A stretch of DNA of 64,000 nucleotides, from NCBI GenBank assembly GCA_050331455.1, contig JBHJGV010000004.1:153226-217225 (forward strand), in the 5' to 3' direction. Positions 1 to 10,285 of the stretch are shown piece by piece. The notes under the pieces were generated by a model. The model saw nothing but the letters and a program-made list of their open reading frames with translations. It did not search any database and was not told the origin of the DNA. Position 1 is the stretch's first letter, and each line of letters starts with the position of its first letter. Origin of the DNA: CAYUYV01 sp050331455 (GTDB lineage Bacteria; Pseudomonadota; Alphaproteobacteria; JAJFIK01). Made by a program: the position numbers and the translations under genes.

Positions 1-1791
<1,791 letters not shown>

Positions 1792-1999
1792 GGTCTTTTC
1801 AATTCCCTCTGGCAGGTCCCACCAGGCCCTCTGGCACCCGGCAAGATCCCCTTGATCGCTGATTATCTTTCAGACTCGCACCCCGTGCGGGATGACCGAT
1901 TGCAGACCCTGGTCTCGGTCCGGCGACAGGGATCACATATTGCTCCCTCAGCCAGTCCTCATTTCGAATCGCCCAGCCTCACCGCATCACGGTTCCGAC

Positions 2000-2031
2000 C
2001 GGATATAAGAAGAGCATGCAAAACCCGCAAG
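2000..2031 (-). promoter_or_regulatory. RpoH (sigma-32) heat-shock promoter for dnaK
   Basis: Read on the minus strand, CTTG is followed by 18 nt and then CTTATATCCG. This matches at every fixed position the alphaproteobacterial heat-shock consensus CTTG-N17/18-CYTATNTNNG. It lies between the upstream TPR gene's stop (2065) and dnaK (start 1791), giving a predicted 5' leader of about 200 nt. I see nothing else in 1792-2064. Confidence 0.7.
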
Positions 2032-2064
2032 CGCGGATTGCCCGCCAGGAGGTGGAAGGCCCGT

Positions 2065-4185
2065 TCAGATATCCGTCGCGCTAGGGTCTTCGCCTCCCAA
2101 TTCCTCAAAGCTTGCATCAACTTTGAGGGAGGCCAACCGTTTACGCTGTACGGCGGCCTGACCTGCAACCCGGACAACAAGGGCCTGGAAGCGCTCACTA
2201 TCCCACAGGCTTTTGAAGTAGGGATGCTTTTTAAGGGAGCCAGGCATGAGGCCGCAGATCGGGTCGGAAATACGCACCAGACCCTGTTCGACGGCGGCTT
2301 CCAACGTGTCGAGGGCGGCCTGTGTCCGGCCGCCGACAGCCTGGGACGCGGCCCGTCCCATCTTTTTGCACAGGAGATCAAAGACGGGCTCCTGGCGGGT
2401 CCAACTGGCTTCAAGGGCGAGGCTTAGCCTTTCTGCCTGAGCTGTCTTGCCCTGAAGTCCGAGAGCATGCGCCGCCATGAGCGCAAGGGCCTTGCTCAAT
2501 TTGCCCTTCATGGGCGGCGTATCGGCTTCCAAAAGGCTGGGATCTATCGCCCTCACATGGGACAAGACCGCGCCCGGCTGGTTCTGAAGAACGCCCAACA
2601 TGGCCTGCCACAGATTGACCCGGGAAGGTTTGAATTCTTCCTTTCTCTGCTCAAGAAGCAGGGCAGCCGCCTCCAGATCGCCGGTGAGGACCATCTTGGA
2701 CAACAGCGCTTCGACGTTTCCGGGCATTTTAAGGAGGATGCGGTCATAGGTGGCAATGGCGTCGTCAACTGCGCCAAGGGCTTCCTGATGGGACGCCAGG
2801 TTGAACAGGCCCAAAATGTCAGCGCCAAGACTGATAGCCTTTCGGGTATAGTGGATGGCGCTGTCCTCGCGTCCGACATTGGACTCAAAAGCGGCTGCGG
2901 CAAAATAGCCGTCAGGGCTGTCCGGGTAGAGATCGATGAGCTGGCGCAGCAGTGCGCGCGCTTCCCCAAACCGGCCAAGGGAGGTGAGTGTGCCGGCTGC
3001 ATTGCGCAGGCCCCTCTGGAACAAGGGGTCTATTTCCAGCAGGTGCTCGAATTGTTCGTGGGCGGCGGGAATGTCATTTTCGACATTCATCAGTAGAATG
3101 CCATACCATAACCGTGCTTCCACATGGCGCGGGTCAAGCCGGATCGCCTGTTTCAAAGAGGCCTTTGCGGTGACCATCATGGTCTCCTCACGCGGCCCTA
3201 AGGCCGGCGCTGTCAGGACGTCGTCAAGGTAAAGCAGACCGCGCGCCGCAAAGGCGGTTGCGCAGCTCGGATCGATGCTCAGTGCCCGGTCAATCAGCAA
3301 ACGTGCCTCATCGCCGGTGGTGTCTCCGGCCCGGCCATTTTTCATTGAGCTGTCCCTGAGGAGAAGCTTTGCCGATGCCAGATGGGCGAGCACTTCGGCT
3401 TGTCTCGGTTCGGCGGCAAGGGACCGTTCAAACAGATCGATGGCCGCCGCGATATTGTCCGTACCGCGCAAGCGAAGGCGCGCAAGGCCGATCAGGAACA
3501 GCCGCCTTGCTTGAGGATCGACAGTCTCAGCTTCCGGCAGGCTCTGGCGCAGGGCGTCCTCTTCGGCCGAGCGCTTGCCTTCGCCGATGAGCTGCCCTTT
3601 TAGCAACGAGGCCACTTTGACCGCGATGGTGCGTTGGATATCGAGGGTGTTCTCTGCAACCCGGTCATAGGTTGCCGACCACAGATTGAAGCCCGTATCA
3701 GCCTCAATAAGCTGAGTCGTGATGCGCAAACGATCATCGGCACGGCGGACACTGCCTTCAAGCACATAGCGCACATTCAGGCGCTGGGCGATGGTGCGGA
3801 CATCCTCACCGCGGCCCTTGTAATAAAAGACCGACGTGCGGCCGACGACACGCAGACCGGGGACTCGGGCAAGATTGTTCAGAACGTCTTCGGTCAAACC
3901 GTCGGCGAAATAGCCGTCTTCCTGCTCATCGGAAAAACTCGCGAACGGCAGCACAGCGATGGAATTGGCCTCCGACCCCCGTTGGGGCATGAGGCTCGCC
4001 GTGATGGGCCCCTCGGCCCGTATGAATGTTGAGGGCACTTTTCCAGCCGCCATGATGGCAATGCCAATAACAACCCCCATCACCACAAGATCAATTAAAA
4101 AAGCCTGTGCGGGCATCATCAAGGGACACGGCGCGGGCCCGGCCCATGAGCCAGGTTGCGGCGAGAGCGGCCGGCATACCGACAA
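2065..4185 (-). CDS. TolB-like/TPR-repeat protein, main body (frameshifted from its N-terminus)
   Basis: Large TPR protein of the kind often attached to adenylate-cyclase-like or FlgO/TolB-N-like modules. The body opens with a membrane segment (VVMGVVIGIAIMAAG). A TolB-N/FlgO-like domain follows (IAVLPF through YVLEGSVRR and LWSATYDR), then a long tail of TPR-like helix pairs to the C-terminus. The family normally starts with another N-terminal membrane segment, which is present here but one frame off (4091-4342). The frames meet at a six-A run (4097-4102, T6 in the mRNA). Removing one base would join them into a single protein of about 760 residues. The residues before about 4116 in this frame look non-native. 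Function unknown, probably a membrane-anchored interaction or signalling scaffold. It is either a pseudogene or a sequencing slip. Confidence 0.75.
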   Translation of the reverse strand: MSVCRPLSPQPGSWAGPAPCPLMMPAQAFLIDLVVMGVVIGIAIMAAGKVPSTFIRAEGPITASLMPQRGSEANSIAVLPFASFSDEQEDGYFADGLTEDVLNNLARVPGLRVVGRTSVFYYKGRGEDVRTIAQRLNVRYVLEGSVRRADDRLRITTQLIEADTGFNLWSATYDRVAENTLDIQRTIAVKVASLLKGQLIGEGKRSAEEDALRQSLPEAETVDPQARRLFLIGLARLRLRGTDNIAAAIDLFERSLAAEPRQAEVLAHLASAKLLLRDSSMKNGRAGDTTGDEARLLIDRALSIDPSCATAFAARGLLYLDDVLTAPALGPREETMMVTAKASLKQAIRLDPRHVEARLWYGILLMNVENDIPAAHEQFEHLLEIDPLFQRGLRNAAGTLTSLGRFGEARALLRQLIDLYPDSPDGYFAAAAFESNVGREDSAIHYTRKAISLGADILGLFNLASHQEALGAVDDAIATYDRILLKMPGNVEALLSKMVLTGDLEAAALLLEQRKEEFKPSRVNLWQAMLGVLQNQPGAVLSHVRAIDPSLLEADTPPMKGKLSKALALMAAHALGLQGKTAQAERLSLALEASWTRQEPVFDLLCKKMGRAASQAVGGRTQAALDTLEAAVEQGLVRISDPICGLMPGSLKKHPYFKSLWDSERFQALVVRVAGQAAVQRKRLASLKVDASFEELGGEDPSATDI

Positions 4186-4342
4186 TCGTCAGCAGGATAA
4201 CCAGGCGCAGGGTCTCGTCGGGCAGCTCAAAGGCAGGAAGCAGGACCGAGGCGACCTGAATGACCAGCCAGGCGATGACGACATAGGCGGTCGTGGCGCG
4301 AAGCAATGGTCTTTGCCAAAGCTGCTCCCAAACCTGTCTCAT
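4091..4342 (-). CDS. N-terminal membrane fragment of the TolB/TPR protein
   Basis: An 83-residue piece starting MRQVWEQLWQRPLLRAT, with two hydrophobic stretches (YVVIAWLVIQVASVLLPAF and LRLVILLTIVGMPAALAATW). This is the typical opening of TolB-like TPR proteins. The ATG at 4342 has a good ribosome site (AAAGGGGGAT, about 9 nt upstream), so it is the authentic start. The frame stops right after a T6 run with TTT TTT AAT TGA. Deleting one T gives GFLIDLVV, which runs directly into the downstream body. Best read as the first part of one gene broken by a +1 base. It is divergent from the AlkB-like gene, with 174 bp between the two starts for both promoters. Confidence 0.6.
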   Translation of the reverse strand: MRQVWEQLWQRPLLRATTAYVVIAWLVIQVASVLLPAFELPDETLRLVILLTIVGMPAALAATWLMGRARAVSLDDARTGFFN

Positions 4343-4516
4343 AAGGCCATCCCCCTTTGCCTTTGCCCGGTTGCCGCTTTGCGCCATGGCAGATGATTGA
4401 TGTCGGGACCTGCAAGACAATCGTGGCGGTTTGCGGACCCCAAGTGCCGGCGATCGCGAAAAACCTGTGGGCAACGCTTTGAAGGCGGCGCAGACCATAA
4501 GAGGAAAGGACTGCCA

Positions 4517-5182
4517 ATGACCATCAAAGTGAACGGCTTTCTCATTTATCCTGAAGCCCTGGATCGGGCCGAGCAGGACGCCCTGGTCCGGGATTTGCGG
4601 ACCGTGATGGCCGTGGCCCCCCTGTATCGCCCTGCGATGCCGCGGACGGGACAGCCCTATTCGGCCCTGATGACCAATTGCGGCCCCCTCGGCTGGGTCT
4701 CCGACCGGGCGGGCTACCGGTACCAGGACCGCCATCCGGAGACCGGGCAGCGCTGGCCTGACATTCCCGATCGCCTCTTGGCCCTGTGGAACCGCTACGC
4801 CGAAGGGTCGCAAGCCCCCGAAGCCGCGCTCATCACCTTCTATACCGAAACCGCGAAACTCGGGCTCCATGTGGATTCCACCGAGGAGGATCGGACGGCG
4901 CCGGTGCTGTCGGTTTCTCTAGGCGATACGGCTGTGTTTCGCATGGGCGGCCTGCGCCGGACCGATGCCACCCGGTCCGTCAAGCTGACCTCGGGCACCG
5001 TCGTGGTCATGGGGGGCGCTGCGCGGCTCGCCTATCACGGCGTGGACCGGATCCTGGGCGGATCCTCCCGCCTTTTCGGCGAAGGCGGGAGGCTGAGTGT
5101 GACCCTGCGCCGTGTCACGCGCCGGCCTGAGGGACCGGTCGCGTCTTCCGGCCCCGGCGCACCGACCGGGCCCAGAGATTGA
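4517..5182 (+). CDS. AlkB-family 2-oxoglutarate/Fe(II) dioxygenase
   Basis: A 221-residue protein of the AlkB fold, whose members oxidatively remove alkyl lesions from nucleic-acid bases. The iron ligands are visible as HVDS (HxD) and the later His of AYHGVDR. The 2-oxoglutarate-binding arginine sits in RLSVTLRR, which matches the AlkB RxNxTxR signature with Ser for Asn. The start at 4517 is chosen because GAGGAAAGGA precedes it; the frame is open further upstream, but that part lacks family resemblance. The last 68 bp overlap the convergent terC gene. Whether the substrate is DNA, RNA or protein cannot be decided here. Confidence 0.88.
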   Translation: MTIKVNGFLIYPEALDRAEQDALVRDLRTVMAVAPLYRPAMPRTGQPYSALMTNCGPLGWVSDRAGYRYQDRHPETGQRWPDIPDRLLALWNRYAEGSQAPEAALITFYTETAKLGLHVDSTEEDRTAPVLSVSLGDTAVFRMGGLRRTDATRSVKLTSGTVVVMGGAARLAYHGVDRILGGSSRLFGEGGRLSVTLRRVTRRPEGPVASSGPGAPTGPRD

Positions 5183-5858
5183 GCACCTCGACCAGGAGCG
5201 AGAAACCGATCGCGAAATAGAGATAGCCGCGGGGCACGTGGAATCCGATTCCGTCGGCCACCAGCGCCATGCCGATCAGCAGCAAAAAGCTCAAGGCCAG
5301 CATTTTGGTGGTCGGGTGCTTGTGGATGAAATCGCTGACCGGGGCTGCAGCGGCCATCATGACCACGATGGCGACGGACACGGCCGCGATCATGACGGCG
5401 ATATTGTCCGTCAGGCCGACGGCCGTGATCACGCTGTCGAGGGAGAACACGACGTCGAGGGCCATGATCTGGAGGATGATCAGCCCGAACACGGCCTTCG
5501 ACCCGCCATTCTGGCTCTCCTCCTCGCCTTCGATGGTCTCATGGATCTCCATGGTGCCCTTGGCGAGCAGAAACATCCCTCCGCCGATCAGGATGAGATC
5601 GCGCCACGACACGTCATGCCCAAACACCGAAAAGATCGGCTTCGTCAGACCGATGATCCACACAATGGAAAAAAGCAGAGCTACACGCATGAGGAGGGCG
5701 CCCGTGAGGCCGATGAAACGGGCCCGCGCCTGCTGCTCCTCAGGCAGTTTCGAAGCCACCACGGATATGAAGATGACATTGTCGATGCCGAGAATGATCT
5801 CCAGAAAGGCGAGCGTCAGGAAGCTCAAGCCGATCTGGGGGTCGAAAAACTGTTCCAT
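5115..5858 (-). CDS. TerC-family integral membrane protein
   Basis: A 247-residue multi-pass inner-membrane protein of the TerC family, whose members export or handle metals (manganese in several characterised cases) and protect secreted proteins. The two repeated acidic membrane motifs typical of the family are visible: EIILGIDNVIF near residue 20 and DVVFSLDSVITA near residue 135. About seven hydrophobic helices are present. The ATG at 5858 is preceded by AAAGGGG; an upstream extension in the same frame is proline-rich and unlikely. Its 3' end overlaps the convergent AlkB-like gene by 68 bp. Metal specificity is not readable from sequence. Confidence 0.9.
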   Translation of the reverse strand: MEQFFDPQIGLSFLTLAFLEIILGIDNVIFISVVASKLPEEQQARARFIGLTGALLMRVALLFSIVWIIGLTKPIFSVFGHDVSWRDLILIGGGMFLLAKGTMEIHETIEGEEESQNGGSKAVFGLIILQIMALDVVFSLDSVITAVGLTDNIAVMIAAVSVAIVVMMAAAAPVSDFIHKHPTTKMLALSFLLLIGMALVADGIGFHVPRGYLYFAIGFSLLVEVLNLWARSVRRGRKTRPVPQAGA

Positions 5859-6141
5859 GGACGGGACCCCTTTAGGTGGTGGGATATCGGGACGCAATGC
5901 GGGCCATCGTCGGTGGGCCGCGAACGGTCTCTTGGGCGCTGTTCATTAACCCAGAAAGTCTACCATAGGCTGATGTGCACCGCGACGACGCCGAGCCAAG
6001 GGTACCGAAGGACTTGCGTTTCTTGGGTCTTTCGATGGATGATGAGAACGCATGCGGCGTCTGCGGGGTCGGGGGGTACCGTCCGGGGGCGAGTTGAGGT
6101 CATTTCAGGCTGAGGCCGTTCAGACAGAGGGTGGTGGGACC

Positions 6142-6567
6142 GTGAAGCTCAGACGTTCTTGTATGGTCGAGGACTCCTGTGTCGACCTGACACCCATGCT
6201 CGACGTCGTTTTTATTCTGCTGATTTTCTTTATCGTGACGGCCACCTTCGTTCGAGAGCGTGGCATTGATGTTCTGCGCCCGGACAATAACGAAGAAGAA
6301 CAGCAGGTGCAGAATGTATTTCCCATTCTGGTCTTCATCAACAACCAGAACGACATCCAGCTCAACGACCCTCGCACCGGCGAACCCCGAACCATTGACG
6401 TGCGCACCGTGCGCGCCAATATCGAGCGGCTGCGTGTAGATAATCCGAAGGGTCCAGTCGTGATCCAGGCTGAACCAGAGGCTGCTATGGGCATTACGAT
6501 GCAGGTCCTCGACCAGGCCCGCCTCGCTAACGCCCCATCCGTGACGATCTCGACGGTTGAGGGCTAA
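6142..6567 (+). CDS. ExbD/TolR-family biopolymer transport protein, no partner gene nearby
   Basis: A 141-residue ExbD-type protein. These couple proton flow through an ExbB/TolQ channel to TonB or TolA at the outer membrane. It has a short cytoplasmic N-terminus, one membrane helix beginning with the family signature containing the proton-carrying aspartate (LTPMLDVVFILLIFFIV), and a periplasmic domain. A GTG start at 6142 (KLRRSCMVEDS) fits family N-termini. The ATG 90 bp upstream would add an Arg/Gly-rich tail that does not. No exbB, tonB or second exbD lies in the surrounding sequence. Single gene, ended by a clear terminator at 6604. Confidence 0.85.
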   Translation: MKLRRSCMVEDSCVDLTPMLDVVFILLIFFIVTATFVRERGIDVLRPDNNEEEQQVQNVFPILVFINNQNDIQLNDPRTGEPRTIDVRTVRANIERLRVDNPKGPVVIQAEPEAAMGITMQVLDQARLANAPSVTISTVEG

Positions 6568-6603
6568 TCTGAGGGTCGAAAGCTTAACACTGTGCATGCG
6601 GAA

Positions 6604-6636
6604 AGCCGATGACGACCATGGTCATCGGCTTTTTTT
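6604..6636 (+). terminator. Rho-independent terminator after the ExbD gene
   Basis: Perfect 10-bp inverted repeat AGCCGATGAC / GTCATCGGCT separated by 7 nt and followed by six further T. It lies 37 bp after the ExbD stop codon. Confidence 0.85.
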
Positions 6637-6690
6637 GTACGCTCGCCTTGTGCGCCGACATATTCGCAGACCATTTACGCCGGTTCGCAC

Positions 6691-6939
6691 ATGACAAAGC
6701 TCCCGGAACACACAAAGACCGTCCTGGACAAGACTATCCGGTATACGATTGTACTCATTCAGATCATGTCGCTGGCGGTTGTTGCCGTGGGTTTCTGGAT
6801 TGTCCTCACACTGCCCGCCCTGCGAATCCTCGGTCTGCTTGCTGTGGCCTTGGGTGTCGCCGAGATGATCGTGATGCCCCAAGTCATTCGCGCGCGGCTG
6901 ACACGGGCAGCGCGGGAGCGCAACACGGCCGACCATTGA
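6691..6939 (+). CDS. Small two-helix membrane protein, function unknown
   Basis: An 82-residue protein not assigned to a family. A charged N-terminus (MTKLPEHTKTVLDKT) is followed by two hydrophobic segments (about residues 18-40 and 43-62) and an Arg-rich C-terminus (RARLTRAARERN), which suggests an inner-membrane hairpin with both ends in the cytoplasm. It sits alone between the ExbD terminator and the convergent NnrU gene. No strong ribosome-binding site is visible before the ATG. Coding status rests on the membrane-protein composition and length. Confidence 0.55.
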   Translation: MTKLPEHTKTVLDKTIRYTIVLIQIMSLAVVAVGFWIVLTLPALRILGLLAVALGVAEMIVMPQVIRARLTRAARERNTADH

Positions 6940-6994
6940 TTGAGTTGATGTGCCCACGCACCAACACTATGCGATCGATGCCTGAGGACTGCGG

Positions 6995-7705
6995 TTAAAA
7001 TGGCGGACTCCAGCCGGGGACAGGGGAGACGCCGAACAAATAGCCATGGCCATAGAACAGCGCGAAAAAGATCGCCAGGGCTGCCAGCCATTGCCACCAG
7101 GCGATTTCGCCAAGGCCCAGGGGGCTTTTCCCCTTCAAGATGGCCGCAAAGGGGATGTTGGAGGTCTTTTGGGCGTACAGAGCCCAGGCAGGGCCCATGG
7201 ACTTGGCGCGCTTGGCATCGATCGACCATGTGCCGCGCACGGTAAGAACCAGAAAGCCGCCGAACAAAACCAGTGAGGCCACATCCCCATTCACGATGAG
7301 GTGGAAGGCCGCCCAGAGCGCCACGCCCCAGAGAAAGGGGTGACGCGTCATGCGCTGGATTCCCTTGGGCATGGGCTTCGGCACGGCAGTAGGACCAGCC
7401 TGGACCATCGTCACGCTGGGCGTCGTGATGCCGATCACAACGAACAGGGTGGCCAGCAGCATGACGAGACCGCCCAAGTGATAGAGCGCGCCGGGGGCCA
7501 TCCACAAAAACGCGTTGTCCGGGGACACGACCGCCGAATTGTAAGCCCGCGCCACCCAGACGATCAGCGCGAGGGAGGCCACCGAATAGGCTGCCATATA
7601 GGGCCCCTCACCGAAGCGACGGACCAGAACATCGCGGAGCCGCGTGCCCGAAATGCCCCAATGGATGCCGACAAAACCCAGCACAGCAAGGATCAGACTG
7701 GTCAT
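6995..7705 (-). CDS. NnrU-family membrane protein (copy 1)
   Basis: A 236-residue multi-pass protein of the NnrU family, first described next to nitrite/nitric-oxide reductase genes and related to isoprenylcysteine-methyltransferase-like membrane enzymes. Typical segments are visible: the N-terminal FVGIHWGISG, the central TRHPFLWGVALWAAFHL with its conserved His, and a later acidic/basic loop DAKRAKSMGPAW. The start is the ATG of a GTGATG pair at 7705, with GGGGGAAACAGG upstream. It lies 74 bp downstream of grpE on the same strand. No denitrification gene is in the window. A second, divergent copy is at 16528. Confidence 0.88.
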   Translation of the reverse strand: MTSLILAVLGFVGIHWGISGTRLRDVLVRRFGEGPYMAAYSVASLALIVWVARAYNSAVVSPDNAFLWMAPGALYHLGGLVMLLATLFVVIGITTPSVTMVQAGPTAVPKPMPKGIQRMTRHPFLWGVALWAAFHLIVNGDVASLVLFGGFLVLTVRGTWSIDAKRAKSMGPAWALYAQKTSNIPFAAILKGKSPLGLGEIAWWQWLAALAIFFALFYGHGYLFGVSPVPGWSPPF

Positions 7706-7779
7706 CACCTGTTTCCCCCGAAGTCCAAGACCTAGGCCCTAAGGATTAACAGGTGCGCCGGCCCAGACCCTGATCCAGG

Positions 7780-8454
7780 TCAAGCGGTGGTGTTGACGCT
7801 GCCGCCAGGTTGCGGTGCCTCCGGCTGGGCCGGTGCAGCCTCCGCCTGCCCGCCAGAGCCTTCAGGTCCGGCCCCTGCGGCCGGCGGCTCGCCACCCGCA
7901 TCGGCGGGCGCGTCCACGTCTTTGGCCACGGTCACCATGGCGGGGCGCAGCAGGCGGTCTTCCATGACATAGCCAACCTGGAACACCTCCACGACGGTGC
8001 CGTTGGGTTGACCGGTGCCCGGCACTTCGGCGACGGCCTGGTGCTTGTTGGGATCGAATTTCTCGCCGCGAGAGTCCACCCGGCGGATGCCATAGCGCTG
8101 GAAGCAGGCCAGCAACTCTTTTTCGGTCATCTCGACGCCGGTCAGGAGGTTTTTCACCATATCGGAAGCGTTGTCCCGCTCCTCCTGGGAGATCGTTTCC
8201 AGGGCACGGCGCAGATTGTCGGACACGGACAGCAGGTCCCGCGCAAATTTGGTCATGCCGAATTTGGACGCTTCCTGCTTGTCCTTTTCCGCGCGCCGAC
8301 GGGTGTTCTCCGCATCGGCCATGGCGCGCAGCAGCTTGTCGCGCAGCTCGGCGATCTGTTCTTCGGGAGACTGATTGGGATTGACCGCGCCTGGCTGGGC
8401 CTTCGGCTCCGCATCCGGACCGGTCTCAGGGTTCTGGGCGCGCTCATCGCTCAC
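7780..8454 (-). CDS. grpE: Nucleotide exchange factor GrpE
   Basis: Releases ADP from DnaK so that the chaperone cycle can continue. A 224-residue protein with an acidic, low-complexity N-terminus, a long coiled coil (SPEEQIAELRDKLLRAMADAE region, about residues 30-90) and the C-terminal beta-domain with NGTVVEVFQVGY and DRLLRPAMVTV. The GTG start at 8454 is preceded by GGAGAG at normal spacing; the frame remains open upstream into hrcA sequence but without GrpE character. The Ala/Gly/Pro-rich C-terminal tail of about 35 residues is longer than usual. It follows hrcA (61-bp gap), so the two are probably co-transcribed. Confidence 0.96.
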   Translation of the reverse strand: MSDERAQNPETGPDAEPKAQPGAVNPNQSPEEQIAELRDKLLRAMADAENTRRRAEKDKQEASKFGMTKFARDLLSVSDNLRRALETISQEERDNASDMVKNLLTGVEMTEKELLACFQRYGIRRVDSRGEKFDPNKHQAVAEVPGTGQPNGTVVEVFQVGYVMEDRLLRPAMVTVAKDVDAPADAGGEPPAAGAGPEGSGGQAEAAPAQPEAPQPGGSVNTTA

Positions 8455-8515
8455 GCTGATCTCTCCATTGTTCTGAAAACGCTTTGTCGCAAGAGCATGT
8501 GGACCTGGACGCCTA

Positions 8516-9622
8516 TCACGACAAGAGGCGGCCGACCACCTTGGCGGTGTAGTCGACCATGGGGATGACCCGTGCATAGTTGAGCCGCTTGGGCCCGACA
8601 ATGCCGATGACGCCGACAATGCGCTGCTGACCGTCCCGGTAGGGACTGACGATCACCGAGGACCCGGACAAGCTGAACAATTTGTTTTCCGATCCGATGA
8701 AAATGCGCACGCCCTCGCCCCGCTCGGCGAGTTCCAAGAGGCGCACCACATCCTGTTCCCGTTCCAGATCGTCGAAGAGCTGGCGGACCCGCTCCAGGTC
8801 CTCCGCCGCGCTCAGATCCTCCAGCAGGTGGGACTGGCCGCGCACGATGAGATATTTGCCCGAGGCCCCTGCGGCATCGGGCCCGGTCGGATCCGATGCC
8901 GCCGCATCGGGCGCGCCGTGGCCTGCCCCGGACCAAGTGGCCAATCCCGCTTCGATCACCCGGGCCGTCAGCGTGTCGAGTTCGGCCCGTTTGCTCGCCA
9001 TATCGTTGACGATGCGGTCCCGCGCCTCGCCGAGAGTGCGGCCTCGCAACTGGGCGTTAAGATAGTTGGTGGCTTCGGAGAGGGCCGAGGCCGGCAGGCC
9101 CATGGGCGTATTGATCACCCGGTTTTCCACCTGGCCGTCTTCGCTGACCAGGACCACAAGGGCCTGGGTCGGCCCCAGCGGCACGAACTCGATATGTTTC
9201 AGGCCGGCATTGCGCTTGGGCGCCACCACGAGGCCCGCACAATGGCTAAGGCCCGACAGCAAGGTTGTGGCCTCGGTCAGCACCTCTTCCACATCCCGGC
9301 CCGAGCCGCCCACCCGGGCCTCGATGGACGCCCGCTCCTCGCCCGTCAGATCGCCCACCTCCAGAAGCCCGTCCACGAACAGGCGCAGGCCCGTTTCCGT
9401 TGGCAGTCGACCCGCGCTGACATGGGGCGCGCACAACAAACCCAGGCTTTCCAGATCGGACATCACATTGCGAATCGTGGCCGGCGAAAGCGCGATGGGC
9501 AGGCTGCGGCTCAAGGTCCGCGACCCCACGGGCTCGCCGGTGGCCAGATAGCTATCCACGATGGTGCGGAACACATCGCGGGATCGCTGGTCCAGGTCGG
9601 ACAGGGAAAAGGACTGGGTCAT
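8516..9622 (-). CDS. hrcA: Heat-inducible transcription repressor HrcA
   Basis: HrcA represses groESL-type heat-shock genes by binding CIRCE operators, with activity tuned by GroEL. At 368 residues it is of normal length. The N-terminal winged helix is visible ([31 protein letters not shown]), followed by [18 protein letters not shown]. The C-terminus carries the family block [22 protein letters not shown] and [23 protein letters not shown] Gly/Ala/Asp/Pro insertion around residues 235-260 is unusual. No CIRCE inverted repeat is seen upstream. A possible RpoH-like promoter lies at 9672-9699. First gene of a likely hrcA-grpE unit. Confidence 0.97.
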   Translation of the reverse strand: MTQSFSLSDLDQRSRDVFRTIVDSYLATGEPVGSRTLSRSLPIALSPATIRNVMSDLESLGLLCAPHVSAGRLPTETGLRLFVDGLLEVGDLTGEERASIEARVGGSGRDVEEVLTEATTLLSGLSHCAGLVVAPKRNAGLKHIEFVPLGPTQALVVLVSEDGQVENRVINTPMGLPASALSEATNYLNAQLRGRTLGEARDRIVNDMASKRAELDTLTARVIEAGLATWSGAGHGAPDAAASDPTGPDAAGASGKYLIVRGQSHLLEDLSAAEDLERVRQLFDDLEREQDVVRLLELAERGEGVRIFIGSENKLFSLSGSSVIVSPYRDGQQRIVGVIGIVGPKRLNYARVIPMVDYTAKVVGRLLS

Positions 9623-9671
9623 TGGTTTGGAGAATGCTGCATCTCGGTAAGGACACCGTTTCTATGGGAGG

Positions 9672-9699
9672 AATGGGTTCAGATCGGATCCATCTCAAG
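9672..9699 (-). promoter_or_regulatory. Possible RpoH-like promoter for hrcA-grpE
   Basis: On the minus strand CTTGAG is followed by 16 nt and CCCATT, resembling the enteric sigma-32 pattern. It is about 50 bp upstream of the hrcA start. Against the alphaproteobacterial consensus it has mismatches in the -10 block, so it is only a candidate. Confidence 0.35.
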
Positions 9700-9700
9700 G

Positions 9701-10114
9701 TCAGCCCGTGAGATTGCGGAAGGTGGCACTGGCGCGGGCCACAACGGTCTCGTCGGCCGTGACAATGGCATCGACGAAGCCCATGGACCGGCCGGCCCGG
9801 ATCAGGCGCGGCATAACGGTCATCCATGCCCCAATCGGCGCGGTTGCCACATAGTCCACCGAAAGGCTCAGCGTGACCACGCTGCCTTTGGTGTCCAGGT
9901 TCAGGCCATAGGTCAGTCCCATCGCATTGTCGCACAGGGACGCCATCACACCGCCGTGGAGAAAGCCACGAGCGTTGCAATGGGCCTCGGCAATGCGAAG
10001 CCCGATCTCCAGCACCCCATCCTTCTGCCGGGAGAACAGCGGCTCCCAAGGGTCCGTCACCGGGCTTTTGCGAAAATGGGGCTCAAATCCTTCGGGGACG
10101 ATCGTGTCCGTCAT
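9701..10114 (-). CDS. PaaI-family hotdog-fold thioesterase
   Basis: A 137-residue acyl-CoA thioesterase of the PaaI/YbgC-like hotdog family. The signature ARGFLHGGVMASLCDNAMG is present; HGG precedes the central helix and the Asp/Asn pair usually belongs to the active site. VVTLSLSVDYVATAP is the following beta-strand region. The ATG at 10114 is chosen because GAAGGTG lies 7 nt upstream; an in-frame ATG 18 bp earlier is possible. It is single-copy between hrcA and the divergent rph. The acyl-CoA substrate cannot be inferred. Confidence 0.88.
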   Translation of the reverse strand: MTDTIVPEGFEPHFRKSPVTDPWEPLFSRQKDGVLEIGLRIAEAHCNARGFLHGGVMASLCDNAMGLTYGLNLDTKGSVVTLSLSVDYVATAPIGAWMTVMPRLIRAGRSMGFVDAIVTADETVVARASATFRNLTG

Positions 10115-10285
10115 GATCACCTTCACCGACATGCGCCATGGGTTTCATCTGGTCCCTCTTCTTTTAGCACGGCGCACGGCCTGCCCCTGACGGCCTTTGA
10201 CCCCGGCCGGCGGAGCGACTAGAACACCGATCCCATTCGTGTGGATCCGGCGGGGGCCGGTCCGCCCATTCCACGGAGGTCACCC

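Noticed and set aside
9623..9700. CIRCE operator upstream of hrcA
   Set aside because: No TTAGCACTC-N9-GAGTGCTAA-like inverted repeat is present here or upstream of dnaK.
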